Shown here one piece after another: positions 33,500 through 44,331 of a stretch of DNA of 64,000 nt. The notes under the pieces were generated by a model. It was not told the DNA's origin and did no database searches. It saw only the letters and a program-made list of their open reading frames with translations. Made by a program: the position numbers and the translations under genes. The first letter of the stretch is position 1, and every line of letters begins with the position of its first letter. The DNA is from Larix kaempferi (Eukaryota > Streptophyta > Pinopsida > Pinales > Pinaceae), in contig BSBM01000440.1 in NCBI GenBank assembly GCA_027924585.1, positions 9,976,001 through 10,040,000 on the forward strand, in the 5' to 3' direction.

Positions 33500-34099
33500 A
33501 GCATGATTGTAGTTGTGTTGTATGTATGGAAGACTGTCATCCCATGTTCGTCGATGCTTGTGGTTGTACATGCGAAGCAGTTGCACTACCAAGCGATTCA
33601 CAACTTTCGTCTGTCCGTCGCTCTGAGGATGGAAATTTGTCGACAATGAGAGTCTTGTATCGAGATGATCCCAAAGAGTCTTCCAATATATGCTAACGAA
33701 TCTGGCATCTCTGTCGGAAATGATGGTTGTCGATAAACCATAGTGTTTCCAAACATGTGTGAAGAAGAGCTGAGTGGTTTCCTGTGTTGTTGTCATCTTC
33801 TTGCATGGAATGAGAATGGACATCTTGGAAAATATGTCGATTACTACTAATATCGCGTCATGATGATGTTTGGTAGTAGGATATCCTGTCAAGTAGTCCA
33901 TAGAAGTAGATTCCCATGGTCGACTAGGAACTGGTAAAGGTGTGTACAATCCCTGTCGTCGATTAGGCGGTTTAGCAATGGCACAAACCACGCATGATCG
34001 AATGTACTTGTTGACGTCGGTTTTAAGTGTAGGCCAAAATAAATACTTCTGGAGAATAGTAGTAGTGCACGTCCCAAATGAGTTGTTGTCGATGCTCAC
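33497..34099 (-). pseudogene. TE9 integrase zinc finger and core
   Basis: This 200-codon frame has the H2C2 finger end (YIRSCVVCAIAK) and the integrase core. D68 (SMDYLTGYP) and D129 (ISDRDARF) are present, but the third catalytic position, residue 165 in GQTKVVNR, is Lys (codon AAA at 33605-33607) rather than Glu. Spacing to D129 is the normal 35 residues. The enzyme would be inactive. Confidence 0.9.
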
Positions 34100-34664
34100 C
34101 TGTCAGTACACAAAGTTGTCTAAGCTTGTATAGCAAGTTATCCTTTAGGAAATAGTCGGCGATCGAGGACTTGTCAGTTTGTAGCTGTCGGTAGACTAGT
34201 GAAAAGTCGATGTCTTCCTGATACAACTTAGGCCAAGTAGTGGTGTCATATCCCTGCATACTCATCATTGTAAAAAGGAGAGTAATGGGAGGTCGACTTA
34301 GACAATCGGCGACGGTGTTAGATTTACCTTTCTGATACTTAATTACCAACTGGAATTGTTGCAGGTAATTAATCCACTTGAGTTGCCGAGTTGTTTGTAG
34401 TTTCGACTCGGTCGGAGCGAACTGAAGAGGCTTATGGTCAGTGAGGATGACCATTTCCTTTCCAAGGATGTAATTCCTCCATTTCTTGAGAGCTTGCATA
34501 ATGGCGTACAGTTCATTTTCATACATTGAATATATTCTAACAGTGTCGTTAAAAGTTTCGGAATGAAAAGCGACTAGGTGACCAGACTGAGTGATCACTG
34601 TGCCCAAGGCATAGTCCGATGCATCCATCTCAATCTCAAAGGGCCGATGAAAATCAGGTAACAA
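34100..34664 (-). pseudogene. TE9 RNase H
   Basis: The frame 34023-34664 (213 codons) carries FEIEMDASDYALGTVITQ, MYENELYAIMQALKKWRNYI and LTDHKPLQF, plus the tether end KGKSNTVADCLSRPP. It overlaps the integrase frame in another phase, so a frameshift lies between about 34025 and 34200. Confidence 0.9.
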
Positions 34665-34805
34665 AAGTACTGGTGCAGTGCAGAGCTTGTGCTTGAGCTA
34701 TTCAAAAGCTTATTGTTGTGTCGGTGTCCATTTGAATACAGTTTGCCCACTTCCTTTCGTCAACTGATTCAAGGGCTAGGCTATGTGACTGAAGCTAAGT
34801 ATGAA

Positions 34806-35465
34806 TCATCGATATAAATTCGCCAAACCAAGAAAACTTCTTAGTTCTTGAATGTTGTTAGGAATGGACCAATCTTTGAGAATTTGTACTTTGTCTCGAT
34901 TGACGTGAATTCCTGCGGAGTCAATTACAAACCCCAAATATTTGATGTTGTTCATCACAAAGGAGAATTTGTCCATGTTCAAGTAGAGTCGATGTTGCTG
35001 GAGAGTGTCGAGGACTTGTTGAAGTTGTCCAACATGTTCTTCCCATGGTCGACTAAAAATCAATATGTCGTCAAGGTAGACAATGACCCATTTTCCAATG
35101 AAAGGTTGAAGAATGTTATCCATGTATCGCATGAAGGTCGCAAGTGCATTGGTTAAGCCGAAAGGCATGACTAACCATTTAAACACTCCTTCCTTGGTCT
35201 TGAAAGTAGTTTTCCATACATTTGAGGGATCAATTGGAATCTGATGATATCCCGACTTGAGGTCGAGCTTAGTCAAGAACTTAGCACCTTTTATATAGTC
35301 GATGAGCTCGTCTATCCGCGGTAGATGGTACCGATTCTTCACCGAAATTTTATTGAGTGCCCTGTAGTCGATGCACATGCGCCAAGTCCCATCTTTCTTT
35401 GGAACGAGGACGACTGGACTTCCACAAGGAGAGGAGCCGGGTCGGATATGACCTTTGTCGATCAA
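34806..35465 (-). pseudogene. TE9 reverse transcriptase
   Basis: A 219-codon open frame with all Gypsy RT boxes: GHIRPGSSPCGSPVVLVPKK, WRMCIDYRALNK, LTKLDLKSGYHQIPI, LVMPFGLTNALATF, VIVYLDDILIFS (catalytic YLDD) and KYLGFVIDSAGIHV. It is the best preserved Gypsy RT here. Stops between 34665 and 34805 part it from RNase H. The reading frame extends upstream without its own Met. Confidence 0.92.
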
Positions 35466-36790
35466 TTCTTGGATTTGTCTACGAATATCTTCATTTTTTA
35501 GAATGGATCTTCTATAGACAAATGCGTTAGGAAAAGAAGAACCAGGAGCAAGTTCAATAGAGTGTTTTACCTAAAAATGTAGAGGTACTCCATCTAAAAC
35601 ATGGAATAGGTTCTGGTACTCATCAAGAATATTGTCAATCTACTGCTTCTGTTGTGAGTTGCACTGGTCGGTGACTCGACTGGTTGGTGCAGTCTTCCTA
35701 GAATGTTGCGGCTTTATCATAACCAATGCGAACTTCTAAGCATGATTGATGAGCTTCTTTGTCTATTTAGAAGATATCATTGCAACCGTTGGTGTAGGCC
35801 GTCATTCTGGTATGTTCTATCATTGATTGTGAACTTTGACAATCACCTTTTGCGGTCGTGACTGCTAACTTCCATGGCGATCCCATAGGTAAGGTTTCCC
35901 AAACAGGGCATCAGCTACGGAGAGTGGTGCCACATTGCAGAGTACTTCATCTTCAAAATGCTTTATGAAGTATGCGATCTTGCATTGTCGGGTGATCCTT
36001 TGCTCTTATCCATCCTTCATCCAACCGATGTTGTAAGGCTAAGGATGCAGAGTGGTCACAAGACCTAGTTTCTTCATAAGTTCTTCAGAAACAAAGTTCT
36101 TCTAGCTTCCATTGTCAACAATCATATGAATGGATTGTTTTGAACCCATATCTATGTATGGAACAGGCTCTCTCGTTCCTCCTCGTCGACGATATTCGAG
36201 GCTGCTAGAGTTGTCAATGTCAAAAGAGTTGTTGCTTCTTGGTTGAATTCCACCACAGTCTTTTCGAACGCATCAGATGTTGACACTTTTTCCAAAAAGG
36301 TCTTCCGAGATTTGCATTCATACATATCATGCCAAGATGAGTGGTGGTAATCGCACCATTTCCCGGTAGGTTGCTTGCTACATTCCCTTTTGTGAAAAGG
36401 ATTTCTTACGTGATCTGGCTTTGGAGGAGTTGGCTGAAAATATTTCGACTTGTCGAAGTCAGCTGGTGCCTTCTTGTCCGGTGGTCATCCTGAGGTTAGC
36501 TTTGTTGGGAAGCACGCTTTTCCTTTCTGCTTGGTTTCAAGTTTGCTGGCATAGTGGAATGCATCCGCAAGCGTATTGATAGTCAGAAACTCTATCTCCT
36601 GCTGAATGTACTAGGATAATCCACTGATGTACTTCAGAACAAGCAATTTTCTTCTTCTTGAACGCCAAGTCTAGCCATGAGTCGATAGAACTCATCGGTG
36701 TAACTCTGTATGGACTGGTCTTTCCATTTCCTTAGCTGCTGCCACTTCTTATACTATTGCTCAAGGTACTTGGGCGGGTAAAATTCCTTT
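35466..36790 (-). pseudogene. TE9 gag tail, zinc-finger region and protease
   Basis: Broken frames read WCDYHHSSWHDMYECKSRK (a CX2H-type finger near 36330), VDNGS followed by KNFVSEELMKKLGL (aspartic protease, about 36070-36120), and FEDEVLCNVAPLSVADALFG. Stops are frequent. Confidence 0.65.
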
Positions 36791-36795
36791 CGAAT

Positions 36796-37128
36796 TTATT
36801 CAAAAAATTTCTCCCATGTGTCGATGGGGTCTTCGCTTTTCTCCATCTTTGTCGAGAGGTTCTCCCACCAATAGTGCACAAATGTTGACATATTTAAGGA
36901 TGCAATGGTGATCTTGTCAACTTCTGAGAGTTGATTCACAAAGTAATAGGATTCCAATTGTTGTACCCAATTGTCGACGGATTCCGCGTCAATCTTTCCT
37001 TCTAGATTCGGTATGTCCAAATTCATTTGCACTTTGAAGGGGCTGATTTTGTCAAAGTTAGTTCTTGTCGGAAATGATCCTGATGTCGAAGCAAATCGTG
37101 TGAGAATCTCGTTGAACTGGGAGAACAT
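36796..37128 (-). pseudogene. TE9 gag capsid
   Basis: A 110-codon frame with the retrotransposon gag pattern: VQMNLDIPNLEGKIDAESVD, WVQQLESYYFVNQLSE, KITIASLNMSTFVHYWWENL and DTWEKFFE. It continues downstream in other frames. The start is probably further upstream toward the primer site. Confidence 0.85.
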
Positions 37129-37358
37129 CTCAATTCATTGTCAAGCCAGCGCTTGCTCTATGAGCTGTTGTGTCTCATCGATTGCATGTCTTTCTCCTGT
37201 TTCTTCTGCCATCTGTGGAGGTAGTGTCTGCTTGGATTGCTGAGTCTACGAGCGAGTTTGAACCGACATAAGTCAAGTAACTTCGATGGAAGTGTCTACG
37301 CAAAAATTAAGCACGAACAAAGTTGATGCGCTCTGACGAATATATGTATAAGCTAACT

Positions 37359-37370
37359 GCTCTGATACCA
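37359..37370 (-). other. TE9 primer binding site
   Basis: Sense TGGTATCAGAGC, a perfect complement of the plant initiator tRNA-Met end. Confidence 0.9.
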
Positions 37371-37371
37371 A

Positions 37372-37927
37372 TGATCCACTCGGTGCCAGGAAGCATGAGG
37401 GGGATAACAGTTCGACTGAATGAGTCGGCTATGTTATGGAGGAAGCTTAATAAATAGAATAAGAAAAACAGGATTTACACTAAGCATATAAACACAAATA
37501 CACACAAGGAATATGCAGGAATGCAAACTGATCTTCTCGATTACTAGAAATCAAATATGTAAGATGTATATTACAATAGTTTACATGCTTATATAGAGAA
37601 TGCTGAGACACTTGGGTGCCTTCCCGTTATGTTCAGTTACAAAAGAAGTTAGAATGGTTCGGAATTTCAACCGTTACAGTCGACTGGAAGACAGAGAGAC
37701 ATTTTGTCGAAGTTCGACAGTCGCAAGTCGCAAGTTGATGTTGTGCAAGTCACAAGTCGATGCTACATGTCGACGTCGCGAAACTTTTTTGAGGTCACTG
37801 AACTTGTCGAAGGTGCGGATTTGTCGAAGCCATGTCAAAGTCAGAACTTGTTGAAGTTGTGTCGACGTCGATGACTTGTCGCGAAACTATTAACATTCGA
37901 CAACAATTCCAACTGCGATATGGATCA
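37372..37927 (-). repeat. TE9 5' LTR
   Basis: 556 bp, pairing with 32246-32801 and clearly over 90% alike by eye. Confidence 0.9.
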
Positions 37928-39576
37928 TAAAGACCAACTTCAGTGACCTATAAAATAAAATATAGGGAGAGACATAAAAAAAATTTGTATGCAGCACTAA
38001 TAATACTCATGACATAGACTACTTGTCAATTTTCATATCGTTGTTTTGATCCCCCAATCAATTTCTATAACTTTTTGGAATTGACTACTTTTACTTTTTG
38101 CATTTCTTCCTGACTTAAATTTTTAACAAAAAATATTCTTGCAAATGAAGGAAAAATGGAAAAAATTCCTCTCAGCAAAGTTGTTCGACTCAATGAGAAG
38201 GTTAAATGTTGAGTAGATAATTTTTTCTAATTTTGACATCTTGGGTCACTTTTATTCTCCAAGTTTTCCAAAACCACCAAAATCTTATCCCAAATAGTGG
38301 ATTTTGGCCTATCTCTACACCTCCGCTCCCCACCTCTTGGAATTTGGCCAAAATATTTCTAGCTTTTCTTTGTACTTGGTCAAATATTGCATTATAAAAA
38401 TATTAATCCAACGAATCCCATGTCAAATAACTAGAAAAAGGTCTTCAAAAGTCATTAATTCTACATTTGTGGAAAACTAGAGCTAAACAAGCCCAAACCT
38501 CTCTTTGTTATTTTTGTAGTCCTCCTCACTATGGACTACAAAAATTCCAGGTTAATAAGCTCCTATTATGGCCAAAACAAGTTTTTGGCTCCAATTGTTT
38601 TTTAAATGAATATTTGTTGGTATGATTATGTGGTATGTCACATGGCAAGGGATGATGTGGCACCATACCCCACCTCGACCATACATGGAAACCCCTGATA
38701 TGCCATGTCATATTCCTTTGGCCCCTATCCTCATCATTGTGATTCTCTAAGATTGTCACACTACAATATTTAACCCCCGTAGAAGGAATCTCATGAACAA
38801 TCAAGATATGTCGATCTAACATCTACGGTGTGATTTCAACCATTCATGGTGACATCCTCCATGTTATGTCCTGATCATCTTATCTTACACAAACAAACAT
38901 GATCAACCCATTGAATCTTCCTAATCAAATCAAGACCATTTGTAGCATGACCCCTCCTATTATGTTCTGATCGTGTCCCTTTGCATGAATAGTCAAGATC
39001 TAAAGGTCAAACTTTCACAATTAATCTCATCCATTTGCAACAACACCCCCATATTAACTCTTGATCATATAGATTTTGCACAAATGGTCAGGATCGCCCA
39101 ATCCAACTTGCATAATCAATCTGATCCATTTGTGCAATTCTCCCATGGTAATTCATGATCACTTCTTTTTTCTTAAACAAAGTGATTGATTTAATCTTGT
39201 TCATTGTTTCAATGACCCCTCTTATTAGAGCATGGTCACTCTAGCAAACGGTTCAGATCTACTAATCTAACGATCCCCTTTGATCTCAGTTGTTGACCGT
39301 CCTTGAAATCTCAAACTAAACTATGAACCCAACAACTTGGCATTCTATCCCTCTGCTAACTAACAAAATCAAGATATTTACCAAATTTTCCTCAAACAAA
39401 TTTTTCCTTCCTACTGATAGGCACAAGATTTAATCCTTAGACTCATTAAAACACCATTTAATCAATTTGAAACCATGAATTTTTCAGAGGTATTTCCTTA
39501 GAAACTTCCTATGTAAACTCTGATTTTTGCTTGTAACTATTGATTCTAACCCATACAACCCCAACTCTACAACCAA
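37928..39576 (-). other. TE4 leader, distal part, with degenerate tandem repeats
   Basis: It lies between the TE4 primer site and the TE9 insertion. From about 38850 to 39300 it holds about five degenerate units of some 90-95 bp, each with a TGATCA/TGATC box, a CAAATGGTCA-type box and a CCATTTGT-type box. The frame 38529-38822 (97 codons) has no known motif. Confidence 0.55.
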
Positions 39577-39590
39577 GAGCTTTGATACCA
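39577..39590 (-). other. TE4 primer binding site
   Basis: Sense TGGTATCAAAGCTC, one base from the initiator tRNA-Met complement, directly against the LTR. Confidence 0.8.
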
Positions 39591-41020
39591 CCCCGTAGCA
39601 TCGCAATCTATTATTTTGACTAAAGGAGGGGTTAGTTATGTATTTCATGTTTCAAAATCTTTCCCCATGGGCCCACTATTCGAATTCATAACTATTTTAA
39701 GCCTCCCATGGGCAACAAAAACTAAAAATGCATGTGCAAGTGGATGAATATAATACACACTGAACTTAAAACTATATCCACATATACATCATGCATATAC
39801 AGACATCTTCATCATGGGAAGTAAATATAATCATTGAATAAACATAGACAATAATGAATACTTATGTTTGGACAAGAAGATCCAACCAACTAGCCGTGTA
39901 AGAGTGAGTTTCACCCAACCATAGGTATCAACTACAAATACCACCCCAAGCTAGTCTATGAGGCCACTAGGGCGAATGAAACACCTAGAGGATTCTCTCT
40001 GTCTTAACCCAACCCATTTTCTCTCATGCTTAGACAATATGCTAACCATTGAGTAGTACAAGCATCTCATTCATCCATCCCAACCATGGAACTCCCTTCC
40101 ACTGCTCCACACAACACAAGGAAGGCCTATTATTTCTATGCTCAACCGTCCCTCATAGTACCCAACCCTTACATTGCTCTTTAGTGTGTGCATAAAGAGT
40201 CCAACCTGTTGTATGCTTTTAGAGAACTTCTAGTAACATCAATTCATGGCTTCTCAAGCATCCATGAGTAGTAAATAATAGTGGTTAAAGGTTATTAACT
40301 TTCCCAACCTCTAGGATCACTTATAACCATCCTCTTCACTCTAACATCTACAATTTGCTCATGACAATGTAAAATTCTAGTTAATTCACAATTTGGCTAT
40401 TGGCTATGGAGAAAACTAGCATTAAGCAACATAGTAGATGAATTATGCATGGAAAATGAGTGATATACTCTAATGGAGATGAGAGGATTTGTGAAAAGAC
40501 ATTTGACATTCTTTCCGACCATAGAAGGAAGGACTATTGCAATAGTTATAAAAGTATATCCATCCCATGCTTCCATAACTACATGAGAATACTTTCCCAC
40601 CAATCTCACATATGCAGTCAATGATTGTATTTAATAAGTCAAAAAGAGGTAAATCGTTCATTTAAGGAACATGGAAGAAATGGATGAGTTCTAAGACTGA
40701 CACTTGGCAAAAGAGGTTTTAATTTCCCATAGACCCCCTTTCCTCTTCCCCTCTAGTGGAATCATAGCCCATCTAGTTCTCTTTACACGTCCATCTTGGA
40801 CCATTTTATTATTTTCCAACATAATATATGCATAGATTTTAAGTCATCATGACAATCCAACCACATGGTCCATATATAAATATTTGTATTGTACATACCT
40901 AGCCATTCACTAGTCGAGCCTTAGCCTTGATCTTCACACTAGGAATCTTTATTGACATATTTACATTATTTACATCAACTGATTTAATACATTCCAAGGG
41001 TCAAAACTAGTGGTATTACA
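39591..41020 (-). repeat. TE4 5' LTR
   Basis: About 1.43 kb. In sense it starts TGTAATACCACTAG at 41020 and ends GCGATGCTACGGGG beside the primer site. Its first 300 bp match 10535-10840. No coding frame of note. Confidence 0.75.
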
Positions 41021-41229
41021 CAACCACCCTTTCAAATCCTTAACACAATGACCAAAATAACATTGTTTCCTTCATCGAACATCTTGCCCACACCCATGCT
41101 AAAGTACAATAAGTGCTTCAACACACACAAGTTAAATGTAAAGGTCTTTGGGATCGTCGTTGCATCCCCTCCAACTTCTAGCACAGTGACAGGGTATCGT
41201 TCTATTAAAAGAAGTAGTATTTCGAAAGA

Positions 41230-41633
41230 CTCATGGTCATGATAATTTACACATGCTCTGGTATGGACCATACATGATCTTAAAGTGTATTTGGAAAACA
41301 CTTTTAAATTGGATATTCTACCATATATGGTCATTAATATGATCATCAATATCAATCAACTCAAGTTATATGAACCATCCTTATTAGAAGAAGAAGTGCA
41401 AGTCTCCAATCCTGTGCATGGCATTCCTAATTTTTAGGGTCATTTTACCTAAGGCACCCTTTTGAATATGAGCACCCTATCCACTCGATATTTTTGTATC
41501 AGTACATATCTGGTTGGTCCCCAAGACTGTTTACCCCACTCAAGCCAAATGGATATTGGAAGATCAGCTTTCCGAGTGGTTTCCCCATCTTCAAGATAAA
41601 GTGAGGGCACTTTCTACTCAAGTTGGGAGGACT
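41230..41633 (+). pseudogene. Gypsy integrase tail fragment
   Basis: Plus-strand frames read LWYGPYMILKCIWK, then KLDIPPYM and QLKLYEPSLLEEE, then QAKWILEDQLSEWFPHLQDK with STQVGRT, the GPY/chromodomain-like end of a Gypsy integrase. AAGTTGGGAGGACT then forms a purine tract before an LTR start. The upstream part (41021-41229) is not identified. Confidence 0.6.
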
Positions 41634-41910
41634 TGATACATTCCAAAAATCCCATAGGGCATTTATGGAATTATTTAGTTAGGCCAATTGGCATTTATGA
41701 CCAAAGAGATTTGGTCAATATTCATTATGATTACTCATTGAGAAAGTTGTTATTGTTACCACCTACTATGATCAACTTTGATTATGATATTGAACCTCCT
41801 ATCTATAAATAATAAAGCATAGGAGACACAAGTCATAAGTGCCATTTATCCAATCTCTTTGTTAGTTTTATCTCCATATACTAACCAACAATGAGGTACA
41901 TTGCATCAGA
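41634..41910 (+). repeat. Probable 3' LTR of the Gypsy fragment
   Basis: It starts TGATACATTCC after a purine tract and contains CTATAAATAAT (TATA) near 41797. A GCATCA end complementary to the start lies near 41909. Only one copy is present, so the end is tentative. Confidence 0.4.
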
Positions 41911-42985
41911 AGATTTTAACATCATAGAGATTATTCCAAAATATTAAATATAATGTATTTCATTGTTTATTTTGATGTCTGTTACCTCACACACACAACA
42001 TTTACAAATTTAAAAATATTTGCCAAATTTCTAAAACTTTATCATAATCATGAACCAATTGCTTATTGATGACTGATTTCAAGGAACATCAAATAAGTCA
42101 TTTCTCATACTAATTATACCATGAAGAAGGTTAAACATTCTGCAATTTTGACTTTTTATGGCTTGTTGTCACACGAATCCAACCATAAAAACTTTGTTGA
42201 AATTATAAATGTGGGATTGTTGAAATCATTGTTTCTAATGTAAAAATAAATTTAACACCCTCAAATACCCCTAGTACAACTTGATCTTATAATACTAACA
42301 ATTAATATATATAATTCCATCAATCTAAAATAATTATTTACAAATTTTAAAAAACAAATTCATAAAACATTTAGATTAAGACATTTTACCATTCTCTTGT
42401 TTAAATAAATATATTTTATTGTAAACCAATTTTTATATTAAATTTTTTTTATAGATACTATAAAAAAAAATCATCAATAAAATTATATTTACAATTTTTT
42501 TTTAAATATTAAAAAATGAATAAAGTTATAATATCCATTACATAAGAGATTAGCAAAATCATCAAGATTCCATCATAAAAACCTGATGTTACAATTCTAC
42601 ATAAAAATACCCTCTACGATGTTTACAATGTAACTCTCTTATTAAAATGTTTTCCATATGTTATAGTAATGGTTATGAATTTTAAAAATTTTAACTTATA
42701 ATGTTACCATATGAATATCAACATCATCAATGTACAAAAAAACTACAACCTCTCCTATTAAGTGGCTGCTTTGAGTGCCTTTTCTCAAGCAAGTGTCCCC
42801 AGCATACAGCATTAATATGATATAGGTAAAAGTAGTAATATATTTTTGGATATACATTGTGTGATGTGGAATCACACAATGTGATACTAATAGAATACAT
42901 AATCATTATCATTAATATATTATTATTTGGTTGTAATTTTTTTGTTTTCCCCTTGTTATTTTGGAAAACGTAAAATGAATTGACA
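41911..42985. other. Very A+T-rich stretch, no gene seen
   Basis: It contains long A/T runs and a small 11-12-bp-stem hairpin at about 42854-42885 (CATTGTGTGAT / ATCACACAATG). Nothing else is recognised. Confidence 0.6.
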
Positions 42986-42989
42986 CTAA

Positions 42990-43560
42990 TGTTTCTTAAG
43001 GCATACTCGTCGCAGTTTGTCGGTCAAACCGAGTGGACAACATCTGAACGGTACGGCCGACATTTACTGTTATCACGAGAGACAAGGCACTGAGATAACA
43101 ATAAATGACTGTCACTGCATTCTGTCTAGCACCAGAAATATCACATTATTTTATTGGGGCTCACTCCCCAATCCTCGGCCCACTTGTTTTTCCAGTCTCT
43201 AATCACCAGTGACCAGTGACCACGGTCAAACGTCTTTGTCACACCGAATCCCGAGTGGACAGTTTATCAGAGCCACACGGCACCCGACGTGGTTCTCCTC
43301 AGTGCCTCACTGCCCAAGTAAAGAAGACGAGCATTGACAGCTGGATTGAGTGACAGTTGGCCGTGAGCACACGAGGGCACGATTTTTATTATCGTTCTTT
43401 TGGCGCCAATTTATATTATTCGTCAGTAGTGGGCTACCTTGCTTGCAATGTACGTGCATCCATGGCCATCCATCCATCATTCATCGGCATACATGGGATG
43501 AATGAACAACTATGCATATGCATCCATCACCTACACGTGGGACTATTAACTACATATGGT
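42990..43560. promoter_or_regulatory. CpG-retaining island, possible promoter-like region
   Basis: Most 60-base lines here hold 3-6 CpG, against 0-1 in the surroundings. It has ACGT boxes (GACGTGG near 43286, CACGTGG near 43534), TTGGCGCC, a repeated CCGAGTGGACA (about 43029 and 43251), and the palindrome ATGCATATGCAT near 43513. No retrotransposon sequence and no convincing ORF. The role is inferred from composition only. Confidence 0.35.
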
Positions 43561-43674
43561 ATAATTAGTTATTTGTAGGAGTTTGAGAAATCGCCATGGT
43601 GACCATGTTCATCTAAGTAAATGATATTAACTCTTCAAACAATGATGTCAACAATCTAAAATTATAATTTTAAG

Positions 43675-43960
43675 AAGTTTTAATTACAAGTTTGGATGAT
43701 TCTCTTAAAATATTTGAGTTAGAAAATTTGGCTGCATAAGCTAGGTAGAAGTTTTAATTACAAGTTTGGATGGTTCTCCTAAAACATTTTGAGTTAGAAA
43801 ATTTGGCTAGATAAACTTGTAGAAATAATAAGTAGTCGAGATGATAACATTAATGAATAAGCTAAATAGAAATAAAGAGTAGTAAAGATGATAACATTAA
43901 TGAATAAGACCTTTTGATATAGAACCAAACTTAAATTTGGAAAATAGAATCTCAATGTAT
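43675..43960 (+). repeat. Two adjacent short tandem duplications
   Basis: A unit of about 70 bp (AAGTTTTAATTACAAGTTTG block) occurs twice, then a unit of about 45 bp (GATGATAACATTAATGAATA block) occurs twice. Confidence 0.8.
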
Positions 43961-44109
43961 AGGAGAGTATATGGGTTAAGGATTTACTTCCAAGAAGCCC
44001 CTTTTAGTGGAAAGAATTATATAGAAAACTACTCTCAAATAAAAATGTTATATAGATTTTGAGAAATCAAAATTTCAAGCATGGCTTGTAAATCAAAGGT
44101 AATATATAA

Positions 44110-44331
44110 TCTTTGTGGGTCTAACAATTAAGAACATGTGTTTCCTTTTACGAGGTCATAAGTTCAAATCCGAAGGGGAGTCTAGGTGTCTTTGTAGACT
44201 TTAGTAGTTAAATCGTTTCGTAGAAGGGGGTCCCTTGTCTCACAAATAAGGGGTTCTCATATACCAAATTGGTGTCTGGCTTGGTTGTGACCTCAAAATT
44301 AAAATAGATTATTGTTTTTGTTATTATTATT
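44110..44331 (+). mobile_element. Possible tRNA-derived SINE remnant
   Basis: GGTCTAACAATTAAGAACA resembles a pol III A box. AGTTCAAATCC about 40 bp later resembles a B box (GGTTCGANTCC). The tail ends in a TTATTATTATTA run. No clear target duplication is found, so this is tentative. Confidence 0.4.

Larger units (their letters stand above)
32246..37927 (-). mobile_element. TE9: complete but decayed Gypsy retrotransposon
   Basis: Two 556-bp LTRs with TGATCC/GGATCA ends, a primer site, gag, protease, RT, RNase H, integrase and a polypurine tract are present. The flanks TAGAG (32241-32245) and TAAAG (37928-37932) look like a target duplication with one change. It is inserted in the TE4 leader. 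It is the same family as TE12 (FEICYGFQPSAPIDL against FEICYGFQPSTPIDL). Confidence 0.9.
10535..41020 (-). mobile_element. TE4: old chromovirus-like Gypsy split by nested insertions
   Basis: Pieces of one minus-strand Gypsy are found in order: 5' LTR 39591-41020, primer site, leader (37928-39576 and 31704-32245), gag, protease, RT, RNase H and integrase (28287-31703), integrase centre (20664-20796), integrase end (10856-11781), polypurine tract, and a 3' LTR fragment (10535-10840). Gaps are filled by TE5/TE6/TE7, TE8 and TE9. The integrase frame rejoins cleanly at the TE8 gap, and with a small frameshift at the TE5 gap. The shared end TGTAATACC of the two LTRs ties the outer ends together. 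The integrase tail resembles chromovirus (Tekay-like) elements. Confidence 0.8.

Noticed and set aside
34848-35156. Plus-strand 102-codon frame
   Set aside because: It lies antisense to a clear reverse transcriptase (34806-35465).
41032-41355. Minus-strand 107-codon frame
   Set aside because: It overlaps the plus-strand Gypsy integrase tail and has no motif of its own.
44110-44180. Functional tRNA gene
   Set aside because: Only A- and B-box-like words are present; no cloverleaf stems or anticodon arm can be drawn.
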